Of a stretch of DNA of 8,141 nucleotides, positions 1 to 5,255 are shown piece by piece (within the stretch, counting starts at the first letter, position 1; every line of letters starts with the position of its first letter). The DNA is from an uncultured Actinomycetes bacterium (lineage in GTDB: Bacteria; Actinomycetota; Actinomycetes; Nanopelagicales; Nanopelagicaceae), in the NCBI GenBank assembly GCA_903845465.1, contig CAIMXQ010000074.1:1-8141 (forward strand), in the 5' to 3' direction. A program made the position numbers and the translations under genes. The notes beneath the pieces were generated by a model that ran no database searches, had not been told where the DNA came from, and worked only from the letters and a program-made list of their open reading frames with translations.

Positions 1-1
1 A

Positions 2-1237
2 GAAGTTGGTGGACCTAATGGTCCTTACTTGCAATCACAACGACTTGGAATTTATGCCGAATGGGCGCAGAAATTTCTTGATCAGAAAGATGCGTACTAC
101 TGCTACTGCTCACCTGATGAGTTAGAGGCTGTGCGCGAGGCGCAACGTAAAGCAAATGTTGCACCCGGATATAACGGACATTGTCGCGATTTAACTGCTG
201 AACAAATTGCAGCATTTAAGGCGCAGGGGCGCGAAGGCGTTGTGCGTATGCGTATGCCTGATGGCACAACAACGTTCAAAGATGAGATCCGTGGCGAAGT
301 TACCTTCGATCATAAGTTTGTACCTGACTTTGTTCTTGTGCGCGCAGATGGATCACCGTTATACACACTGGCTGTTGCAGTCGATGATGTAATGATGGAA
401 GTAACGCATATTCTGCGTGGAGAAGATCTACTTTCCTCAACTCCTCGCCAGATTCGCGTGTATCAAGCGATGGGCGTAAAGATCGAGGATTACCCACTCT
501 TTGCTCACTTGCCATTTGTGATGGGCCAAGATAATGCCAAGCTCTCTAAGCGCAATGGTGAAGTTTCTATCGCCTGGTATCGCGAACAAGGTTATTTGCC
601 TGAAGCAATCTGTAATTACTTAGCTCTACTTGGTTGGTCACCCGGCGATGACCGTGAAAATATCTCGATGAAAGAGCTGACCGAGCTCTTTACCGTCGAG
701 AAGGTTCACTCATCTCCTGCGCGCTTTGATATGAAGAAGTTAGAGGCAATCAATGGCGACAAGATTCGTGCGCTAAGCCTTGAAGATTTCGCCACATGGA
801 CGATTCCCTTCCTTACGAAGGCGAATGTCATCGAAGGTACCGATGCCGAGATTGCACTTGTGAAGAAGGCACTTCCTATTATTCAAGAGCGCATCGTCAA
901 GCTCGATGAGGCGCCACAGTTACTCAAATTCCTCTTCGTCAAGGAATTTACTGTCGACACAGAGGCAGTTTCAAAGATCACTGATGCATCAGCTAAAGAT
1001 ATTTTAAAACGATCACTGGCCGATCTTGAGAAAGTTTTGACCTGGAACCACGAATCTATCGAAGCAGTGCTTCGTGCATCGCTGGTTGAAGAGCTTGGAC
1101 TAAAACCGCGTATTGCATTTACTGCACTTCGCATTGCGACAACAGGTAGCACCATCTCGCCACCGCTCTTTGAATCTATGGAGTTACTTGGAAAAGATGC
1201 GTGCCTAGCCCGTATTTCGATGGCCTTGTCGCTGTAA
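2..1237 (+). CDS. gltX: Glutamyl-tRNA synthetase (GltX), 3' part, truncated by the window start
   Basis: Class I aminoacyl-tRNA synthetase that attaches glutamate to tRNA-Glu; in bacteria without GlnRS it also mischarges tRNA-Gln. The reading frame is open from base 2, giving GGPNGPYLQSQR, the conserved GluRS segment that normally lies about 65-85 residues from the N-terminus. The start codon and HIGH motif are therefore outside the window, and the TTG at 29 is an internal Leu codon, not a start. The visible 411 residues include a Cys-rich CYC...YNGHC segment (possible zinc site) near the left end, the LRGEDLLSSTPRQ catalytic stretch, the KLSKR form of the KMSKS loop at 539-553, and a helical anticodon-binding C-terminus ending in TGSTISPPLFESMELLGK. 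The length fits a full protein of about 480 residues. Two likely substrate tRNA genes follow on the same strand. Family is certain; whether it is discriminating or non-discriminating is inferred only from the tRNAs. Confidence 0.97.
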   Translation, partial: EVGGPNGPYLQSQRLGIYAEWAQKFLDQKDAYYCYCSPDELEAVREAQRKANVAPGYNGHCRDLTAEQIAAFKAQGREGVVRMRMPDGTTTFKDEIRGEVTFDHKFVPDFVLVRADGSPLYTLAVAVDDVMMEVTHILRGEDLLSSTPRQIRVYQAMGVKIEDYPLFAHLPFVMGQDNAKLSKRNGEVSIAWYREQGYLPEAICNYLALLGWSPGDDRENISMKELTELFTVEKVHSSPARFDMKKLEAINGDKIRALSLEDFATWTIPFLTKANVIEGTDAEIALVKKALPIIQERIVKLDEAPQLLKFLFVKEFTVDTEAVSKITDASAKDILKRSLADLEKVLTWNHESIEAVLRASLVEELGLKPRIAFTALRIATTGSTISPPLFESMELLGKDACLARISMALSL

Positions 1238-1352
1238 TTTTCCCTCTGAGCGTGAGGTAAACTTTCCACCGCGCCGCCAAGCGCAGATAAGGCTCGATCG
1301 AAAGGTCGGACCCAGATATTTGAGATAGTCATCGAAAATATCTGAAAAATAT
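1238..1352. other. Intergenic gap between gltX and tRNA-Gln
   Basis: This stretch holds no convincing gene. There is a weak 4-bp GCGC/GCGC pairing at 1271-1284 and a weak CCTC/GAGG pairing at 1243-1257, neither followed by a T-run, so I see no good gltX terminator. The only strong structure is the inverted repeat at 1313-1344, listed separately. A TTGAGA hexamer at 1320-1325 resembles a -35 box, but no convincing -10 box follows at the right spacing, so a dedicated tRNA promoter cannot be called; read-through from gltX is possible. Confidence 0.6.
1313..1344. repeat. Perfect 9-bp inverted repeat upstream of tRNA-Gln
   Basis: CAGATATTT at 1313-1321 is the exact reverse complement of AAATATCTG at 1336-1344, separated by 14 bases. 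It ends 8 bases before the mature 5' end of tRNA-Gln. In RNA it would form an AU-rich hairpin in the tRNA leader; in DNA it could be an operator or overlap a promoter. It is followed by a short A-run, not a T-run, so it does not look like an intrinsic terminator on the plus strand. The repeat is certain; its role is unknown. Confidence 0.6.
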
Positions 1353-1424
1353 TGGGGTATGGGGTAATTGGCAGCCCTGCTGATTCTGGTTCAGTAAGTC
1401 TAGGTTCGAGTCCTGGTACCCCAG
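1353..1424 (+). tRNA. tRNA-Gln (anticodon CUG)
   Basis: Folded by hand as a 72-nt cloverleaf. The acceptor stem is TGGGGTA/TACCCCA (1353-1359 with 1417-1423) with discriminator G1424. The D stem is GGG/CCC. The anticodon stem GCTGA/TCAGT (1379-1383 with 1391-1395) encloses TTCTGGT with anticodon CTG at 1386-1388, reading CAG codons. The T stem CTAGG/CCTGG has the standard TTCGAGT loop. No CCA is encoded, so the CCA-adding enzyme must supply it. The first pair is U1:A72, the feature known to be recognised by the GatCAB amidotransferase in bacterial tRNA-Gln. A second, UUG-reading isoacceptor would be expected elsewhere in the genome. Confidence 0.96.
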
Positions 1425-1475
1425 CGCAGTGAAGAAAAACAACTGAATATGTTCGTCCTAGTTTTACAAATGCAC

Positions 1476-1548
1476 GGCCCCGTCGTCTAGCGGCCTAGGA
1501 CTCTGGCTTCTCAAGTCAGCTACGAGGGTTCGAATCCCTTCGGGGCTA
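1476..1548 (+). tRNA. tRNA-Glu (anticodon CUC)
   Basis: Folded by hand as a 73-nt cloverleaf. The acceptor stem is GGCCCCG/CGGGGCT (1476-1482 with 1541-1547), giving a G1:U72 wobble at the first pair, with discriminator A1548. The D stem is GTC/GAC. The anticodon stem CTGGC/GTCAG (1503-1507 with 1515-1519) encloses TTCTCAA with anticodon CTC at 1510-1512, reading GAG codons. The T stem is GAGGG/CCCTT with loop TTCGAAT. CCA follows at 1549-1551, so the 3' end may be encoded, unlike the upstream tRNA-Gln. It lies 51 bp after tRNA-Gln, with no recognisable feature between, and both probably come from one precursor. Confidence 0.95.
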
Positions 1549-1554
1549 CCACCT

Positions 1555-1576
1555 GATGTAACTTCATTGTTACATC
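1555..1576 (+). terminator. Hairpin after tRNA-Glu, possible terminator
   Basis: GATGTAAC (1555-1562) and GTTACATC (1569-1576) form a perfect 8-bp stem with a 6-base loop, four bases after the encoded CCA. The downstream stretch is T-rich but lacks a clean T-run, and the stem is only moderately GC, so termination may be weak. It lies between the tRNA operon and the convergent gene ending at 1590. On the minus strand it is followed by no T-run, so it probably serves the tRNA transcript or marks its 3' processing boundary. Confidence 0.5.
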
Positions 1577-1589
1577 TACTTGTTGTAAT

Positions 1590-2048
1590 TTATTGAAGAT
1601 CCCAAGAATCTGTAGAGCTTGTACCTAATGGAAGTGGCTTCTTATCCGCCGTCGCAATTGCAATGTGGTTGAGAACGCTCTTCTTATTAACAATATCTAG
1701 GGGAGTGTTTCCTGTCAGAGTGACAGTGACATTTGCTTTATGAAGCTTTCCGGCAACGCAGGTTGGTTTGCAATCGTTAATTGCATAGATGCCACGTCCG
1801 GATGCGCCTGACTTGCTCCATGAATCCCACTGAATTTGACCGACTGCTACACCGCCATCTGCGCAGTATTTAAAGAAGACCCCTGGTTTGTAATCAACAA
1901 TTCCGCATGTCAATGTGTAAACGTGATTGGCTCGAGCGCTGCTGATGAAGGTGAATGCGCCAATCCCAACGCCCAATACCGTGGCTACGAGAACAAGCCA
2001 TCCCTTAGATCTGCGAGGTCCTGGCTTTGGCTTTTGAGAACTCTTCAT
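1590..2048 (-). CDS. Small secreted or membrane-anchored four-cysteine protein, actinobacterial type
   Basis: A 152-residue protein of unknown function. Residues 1-16 are basic (KSSQKPKPGPRRSKG), 17-36 form one hydrophobic segment, and ARA at 38-40 could be a signal peptidase site, so the rest should lie outside the membrane. The mature part has four cysteines (C48, C62, C93, C97) and the pattern IQWDSW...GASGRGIYAINDC-x3-C-x-AGK followed by a beta-rich tail with NVTVTLTG. I recall this W-x-SW / A-x-G-x-G / N-x-C-x-P-x-C layout from small secreted actinobacterial proteins, but cannot name the family. Two disulfides are plausible. There is no Shine-Dalgarno sequence before the ATG; a -10-like hexamer six bases upstream suggests a leaderless mRNA. 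It is transcribed away from the export operon and converges on the tRNA genes. Gene call is strong, function unknown. Confidence 0.85.
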   Translation of the reverse strand: MKSSQKPKPGPRRSKGWLVLVATVLGVGIGAFTFISSARANHVYTLTCGIVDYKPGVFFKYCADGGVAVGQIQWDSWSKSGASGRGIYAINDCKPTCVAGKLHKANVTVTLTGNTPLDIVNKKSVLNHIAIATADKKPLPLGTSSTDSWDLQ

Positions 2049-2054
2049 ACGAGC

Positions 2055-2060
2055 AGTATT
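2055..2060 (-). promoter_or_regulatory. Candidate -10 box for a leaderless transcript of the four-cysteine gene
   Basis: On the minus strand AATACT ends six bases before the ATG at 2048, which would place transcription initiation at or next to the A of the start codon. Together with the absence of a Shine-Dalgarno sequence, this matches the leaderless-gene layout common in Actinobacteria. No good -35 box is visible. The call rests on one hexamer. Confidence 0.35.
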
Positions 2061-2129
2061 GCACTCAGATACTGGCCAAATTCCATACTTTCAATGGCGA
2101 TTCCACAAGCAAATCTCAGCATTAGGTCC

Positions 2130-2135
2130 CACTAT
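2130..2135 (+). promoter_or_regulatory. Weak candidate -10 box for the export operon
   Basis: CACTAT ends seven bases before the ATG at 2143, and no Shine-Dalgarno sequence precedes that ATG, so a leaderless start is possible here too. An alternative is CATACT at 2084-2089 with TTGCAC at 2059-2064, although their 19-bp spacing is long. Some promoter must lie in this 94-bp divergent gap, because the upstream gene faces the other way. Confidence 0.22.
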
Positions 2136-2142
2136 TGCACCC

Positions 2143-2844
2143 ATGAAGAAGATACATAAACTCGGGTTTACCTTTGCAACTGTTGCCTCATTGGCTTTAA
2201 TCGTGGGCACAACTAATAGCTTTGCTGCATCGGCAAAGCCAACACCAAAGGCAACAACTAAACCTATGCCGGCGGCGAAACCAAGTGGTCTTACAAATCC
2301 AACTCCAGCACCAGGTGCACAAGATGGACAAGGCGGAGGACGTGGATTCGGTGGAGGACGTGGTGGGTTATTTGCAAACCTCACTGATGCAAATCGTGCA
2401 TGTCTGACAAAGAATGGTTTCACAATTCCTGTACGTCCAACTGATGCACCAACTGCACGACCAACATTTTCACCAGGTGCTCGTCCATCATTCTCACCGG
2501 GACAGGGTGGAGCAAATGGCGGCGGACGTGGATTTGGTGGAGGAAATTTCGACCCAGCGGCAATGCAGAAAGCATTTGCAGCATGCGGAATCGCAGCTCC
2601 ACAATTTGGAAATCCGAATGGACAGACAAATGCGAAGCCATCGATGGCTCCAAATGGCAAGACACCTACAAAGGCTGCAACCGCACCAGTTAATCCAAAG
2701 CAAGCGGCATTTATCAAATGTATGACAGCCGCCGGAATCAAAAATTCAGGTGCAGCACTTGCATACGATCAATCAGATCCTGATACAGCTCTTGCTCTGA
2801 TTAAGTGCCAGAAGTCTTCAGGTTTTACTCTTCCAAAGAAGTAA
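2143..2844 (+). CDS. Secreted Pro/Gly/Ala-rich protein with four Cys-Gly motifs, first gene of the export operon
   Basis: A 233-residue predicted exported protein. The ATG at 2143 is chosen over an in-frame TTG at 2059 because it gives a classic signal peptide: KKIHK, a hydrophobic core at 8-24, and cleavage near ASA at 29-31. Residues 32-60 are Lys/Pro/Thr/Ala-rich. GGGRGFGGG occurs at 64-72 and again at 126-134, each followed by a Cys motif. The cysteines (87, 148, 193, 222) sit in related contexts: CLTKNGFTIP, ACGIAAP, CMTAAGIK and CQKSSGFTLP, the last ending the protein as LPKK. I recall secreted actinobacterial proteins with similar C-x4-G-hydrophobic-x-x-P repeats beside ABC exporters, but no named family. 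It starts a five-gene operon 30 bp before the adaptor, so it may be an extracytoplasmic partner or cargo of the MacAB-like machine. Function is not established. Confidence 0.85.
   Translation: MKKIHKLGFTFATVASLALIVGTTNSFAASAKPTPKATTKPMPAAKPSGLTNPTPAPGAQDGQGGGRGFGGGRGGLFANLTDANRACLTKNGFTIPVRPTDAPTARPTFSPGARPSFSPGQGGANGGGRGFGGGNFDPAAMQKAFAACGIAAPQFGNPNGQTNAKPSMAPNGKTPTKAATAPVNPKQAAFIKCMTAAGIKNSGAALAYDQSDPDTALALIKCQKSSGFTLPKK
2332..2544 (+). repeat. Duplicated 27-bp Gly-Arg-Phe segment inside the secreted protein gene
   Basis: The copies at 2332-2358 and 2518-2544 both encode GGGRGFGGG and differ at two of 27 positions, both third codon positions. Each is followed some 15-20 residues later by a Cys motif, so the unit may be a duplicated module of Gly tract plus Cys motif, not merely low complexity. 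Confidence 0.75.
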
Positions 2845-2861
2845 TTACATAGTGCGTAGAA

Positions 2862-2867
2862 AAGGGA
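2862..2867 (+). promoter_or_regulatory. Ribosome binding site that decides the adaptor start
   Basis: AAGGGA lies seven bases before the ATG at 2875, but only four before the alternative in-frame TTG at 2872. The spacing and codon preference favour ATG 2875. Confidence 0.6.
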
Positions 2868-2874
2868 ATATTTG

Positions 2875-4554
2875 ATGTTCAAAAAGAGAAATTTGATTAT
2901 CAATTCAATCTTATTGATTGTTGTGATAGTTGCGGGGTACTTTGGTTACAAGACCATCAACCCAACAGTCGCGACGACAACCCTACGCACCTCTATCGCT
3001 TCGGTCGGCAACGTCAGCACCACCGTGAGCGCATCTGGCTCTGTTCAGTCAACGAGCGATATCGGATTAACTTTCAAATCCACAGGAATCGTGACTGCAG
3101 TGAATGTAAAGGTCGGAGATAGCGTCTCTAAAGGTAAGGTCCTTGCATCGATTGATGACACACAGGCAAAGATTGCCTTGCTCCAAGCTCAATCCGCACT
3201 CAAGAGCGCAGAAATATCAATAATCCAATCAGGCAATACCAAAGATTCAGCAGCGCTTACTCTTCAGCAGGCGCAGGATGCACTGACGACTTTGACTAGC
3301 GGTGCAACTGACGCAACGAAGAAGTCCCAGGCTCAAGCTCTGCTCAATGCACAAAACTCAGTTACATCTGCGGGTCTTACCGTTGCCAATGCGCAACAAG
3401 CGCTCCTTGATCAAGAGAGCACGACAGCTGCAAATCTTCTTAATTATGACCGGGTTATTAACTTGGATTGGTACACAATGTATAACGCTTGTGGAAACAA
3501 GCTTGATACAAACTGCACTCTTTGGACTACAAATGCGACGATTCGTAACGCTGTTGCAGCATGGCAAGATGCACAAACTGCAAAAGATACTGGGATAGCA
3601 AAAGACGCGGCAGCCGAGAAGACAGCGCAGCAGAATCTTGATACAGCGATTCGAAATCAGACTGCGGCAAAGGCAGCTCTTGATTCACTCAATGCAACTC
3701 AAGCAGAGGCAAATGCAGGTCCTACAGCTACAGCGCTACAAGCTGCAAAGCTGGCAGTCGCTAACGCGCAGAACAATGTGAAGGTAGTTGATCTTCAGGG
3801 GCAGCAAGCGCTTGCTACTCAGACAAATGCGCAGGCATCGCTATTAATCGCACAGCAAAATTTTGATGGCACAAAGATCATCGCACCTGCTTCAGGAACT
3901 ATTGCGGCAATCGCATCAACTGTTGGAATGAACGCGGGATCTACAAGCGCCGGCTCAAGCGGTGTAAGCGGATTTATTATTCTCACCAATCTCAACTCGC
4001 TTCAGATCAAAGCATCTGTTGCAGAAGCAGATATTGCATCCCTTGTCGTAGGACAAGCTGCGAATATAACTTTCGATGCAGTTAGCCGCTCACGTGCGAC
4101 AGGTACCGTTCTTTCAATCGCACCATTGAATAATGCTTCATCAGGTTCAGGTTCAGTACAGAGCTACACAGTTCTATTTGGTTTAGATCAAACGCCAGAT
4201 GGAGTGAAACCTGGCATGACTGCTCAAGTCTCCGTTACAACTGCAGAGATGCAGGGCGTATTGAGCGTTCCAGCGACAGCGCTTACACAGCGAGGACCTT
4301 TCTATACAGTTACTTTAAAGCCAGCAAAGCCAACCGATGCAGGCAAGCAAGTTCGGGTAACTGTTGGATTACAAGGCGATTCACGAGTAGAGATCAAGAG
4401 TGGAATTAAGGCTGGTGATGAAGTTGTTCTACGTACAACTACTTCATCGTCATCGACTGGCTTCCCTGCCGGCGGAATTCCAGGAGCTGGTCTCGGTGGT
4501 GCTGCAGTTGCAATCCCAGGTGGCGGTGGCGGCGGTCGTGGTGGGAACGGATAA
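2875..4554 (+). CDS. MacA/HlyD-like adaptor (membrane fusion protein) of an ABC exporter
   Basis: A 559-residue adaptor that should sit on the outer face of the membrane and couple to a MacB-type permease. A basic N-terminus (FKKR) precedes a membrane anchor at about 7-25. The lipoyl-like domain is split: VTAVNVKVGDSVSKGKVL at 73-90 and KIIAPASGTIAAI at 334-346. Between them, residues 95-330 form a long Ala/Gln-rich coiled-coil hairpin. Near its middle, WYTMYNACGNKLDTNC (199-214) holds the protein's only two cysteines. Beta-barrel and membrane-proximal domains follow (about 370-520, with VKPGMTAQVSV and VPATAL), then a Gly-rich tail GIPGAGLGG...GGGGGGRGGNG to the end. It is longer than the roughly 370-400 residues usual for MacA, the excess being in the hairpin and tail. 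The stop lies 8 bp before the ATPase gene. Family is confident; substrate unknown. Confidence 0.93.
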   Translation: MFKKRNLIINSILLIVVIVAGYFGYKTINPTVATTTLRTSIASVGNVSTTVSASGSVQSTSDIGLTFKSTGIVTAVNVKVGDSVSKGKVLASIDDTQAKIALLQAQSALKSAEISIIQSGNTKDSAALTLQQAQDALTTLTSGATDATKKSQAQALLNAQNSVTSAGLTVANAQQALLDQESTTAANLLNYDRVINLDWYTMYNACGNKLDTNCTLWTTNATIRNAVAAWQDAQTAKDTGIAKDAAAEKTAQQNLDTAIRNQTAAKAALDSLNATQAEANAGPTATALQAAKLAVANAQNNVKVVDLQGQQALATQTNAQASLLIAQQNFDGTKIIAPASGTIAAIASTVGMNAGSTSAGSSGVSGFIILTNLNSLQIKASVAEADIASLVVGQAANITFDAVSRSRATGTVLSIAPLNNASSGSGSVQSYTVLFGLDQTPDGVKPGMTAQVSVTTAEMQGVLSVPATALTQRGPFYTVTLKPAKPTDAGKQVRVTVGLQGDSRVEIKSGIKAGDEVVLRTTTSSSSTGFPAGGIPGAGLGGAAVAIPGGGGGGRGGNG

Positions 4555-4561
4555 TCCACCA
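4539..4561 (+). promoter_or_regulatory. Possible hairpin at the adaptor stop / ATPase start junction
   Basis: TGGTGG (4539-4544) and CCACCA (4556-4561) are perfect complements with an 11-base loop that contains the adaptor's stop codon. The stem ends two bases before the ATPase ATG at 4563, where no Shine-Dalgarno sequence is visible. A ribosome finishing the adaptor would open the stem, so it could enforce translational coupling. The Gly-codon repeats make a chance match possible. Confidence 0.35.
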
Positions 4562-4562
4562 G

Positions 4563-5255
4563 ATGACAACATCAGTCGTTAAAGTCAACGATCTCTCAAA
4601 GACTTACGGCGCAGGTGAAACTGCGGTGTATGCCTTAAAGAAGATTAACCTTGAGATACAACAAGGTGACTTTGTTGCAATTATGGGCGCATCAGGTTCA
4701 GGAAAATCTACCTTGATGAATATCCTCGGTTGCCTTGATGCACCCACTGCCGGTAATTACTGGATTCGCAATCTAGATGTTGCAGATCTCGATGAAGAAC
4801 AGCTGGCTGTAGTTCGCTCCCAGCTCATCGGCTTTGTCTTCCAATCCTTCAACTTAATTCCACGCACCAGTGCTCTTCGCAATGTCGAACTTCCGATGGC
4901 CTATCAAGGGGTAAGTCGGGCAGAGCGTAGACGACGTGCAGCTGAAGCACTTACGGCTGTTGGCCTTGCAGATCGCATGGAGCATCAGCCGCACGAACTT
5001 TCGGGTGGACAGCAACAACGCGTTGCCATTGCGCGCGCACTCGTAACAGAACCCGCGATGGTTCTTGCGGATGAACCAACCGGTGCCCTGGACACTGCTT
5101 CTACTCATGAAATTCTTGAATTACTTCACGAACTCAATCGCAAAGGGACAACAGTGGTCGTGATTACTCACGAAGAAGAAGTTGCTCGTGCGGCACGACG
5201 TGTAATTCGCCTACGCGATGGTGAAATTATTGAGGACCGTACATGGGCAGCCTAG
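4563..5255 (+). CDS. MacB-type ABC transporter ATP-binding protein
   Basis: A 230-residue cytoplasmic ATPase that powers the permease encoded next. All ABC motifs are intact: Walker A GASGSGKST (42-50), Q-loop Q94 in FVFQSFNLIP, signature LSGGQ (146-150), Walker B MVLADEP (166-172) and switch histidine H203 in VITHEEE. FQSFNL, LPMAY, GVSRAER and ADEPTGALD are typical of the MacB/LolD/FtsE-like subfamily that works with FtsX-fold permeases. In proteobacterial MacB this domain is fused to the permease; here it is a separate gene, the usual arrangement in Gram-positives. The start is 8 bp after the adaptor stop with no clear Shine-Dalgarno sequence, and the end overlaps the permease gene by 13 bp, so the three proteins are very likely made together. 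Confidence 0.96.
   Translation: MTTSVVKVNDLSKTYGAGETAVYALKKINLEIQQGDFVAIMGASGSGKSTLMNILGCLDAPTAGNYWIRNLDVADLDEEQLAVVRSQLIGFVFQSFNLIPRTSALRNVELPMAYQGVSRAERRRRAAEALTAVGLADRMEHQPHELSGGQQQRVAIARALVTEPAMVLADEPTGALDTASTHEILELLHELNRKGTTVVVITHEEEVARAARRVIRLRDGEIIEDRTWAA
5231..5236 (+). promoter_or_regulatory. Ribosome binding site for the permease, inside the ATPase gene
   Basis: TGAGGA lies six bases before the permease ATG at 5243, within the last codons of the ATPase gene. It supports that start and the 13-bp overlap, and thus balanced synthesis of the two subunits. Confidence 0.65.

Noticed and set aside
29..31. TTG as the gltX start codon
   Set aside because: The frame is open upstream to base 2 and encodes conserved GluRS residues (GGPNGPY), so the gene is truncated by the window, not started here.
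1271..1284. GCGC/GCGC pairing as a gltX terminator
   Set aside because: The stem is only 4 bp and there is no following T-run.
883..1332. Minus-strand open frame over the gltX 3' end
   Set aside because: Shadow of a certain gene, with no independent evidence.
1476..1551. tRNA-Glu 3' end as an integration (att) site
   Set aside because: No repeat of the tRNA 3' end and no integrase gene is seen in the window; the following genes look chromosomal.
2059..2142. N-terminal extension of the secreted Cys protein from a TTG at 2059
   Set aside because: It would put 28 unremarkable residues before a clear signal peptide and run across the divergent promoter region. The ATG at 2143 is better.
1836..2159. 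Plus-strand open frame of 107 codons opposite the four-cysteine gene
   Set aside because: It is antisense to a gene with a clear signal segment and ordered Cys pattern, and its product has no domain features.
2222..2725. Two His/Gln-rich open frames in another plus-strand frame
   Set aside because: Low-complexity products of reading the secreted-protein gene in the wrong frame.
2091..2741. 216-codon Pro-rich open frame on the minus strand
   Set aside because: It is the complement of the Gly/Ala/Pro-rich gene. GC-skewed Gly codons keep the antisense frame open, and it has no start signals or recognisable domain.
4480..4550. Tandem GGN repeats as a CRISPR-like or satellite array
   Set aside because: They are in-frame glycine codons in the adaptor tail, with no spacer structure.
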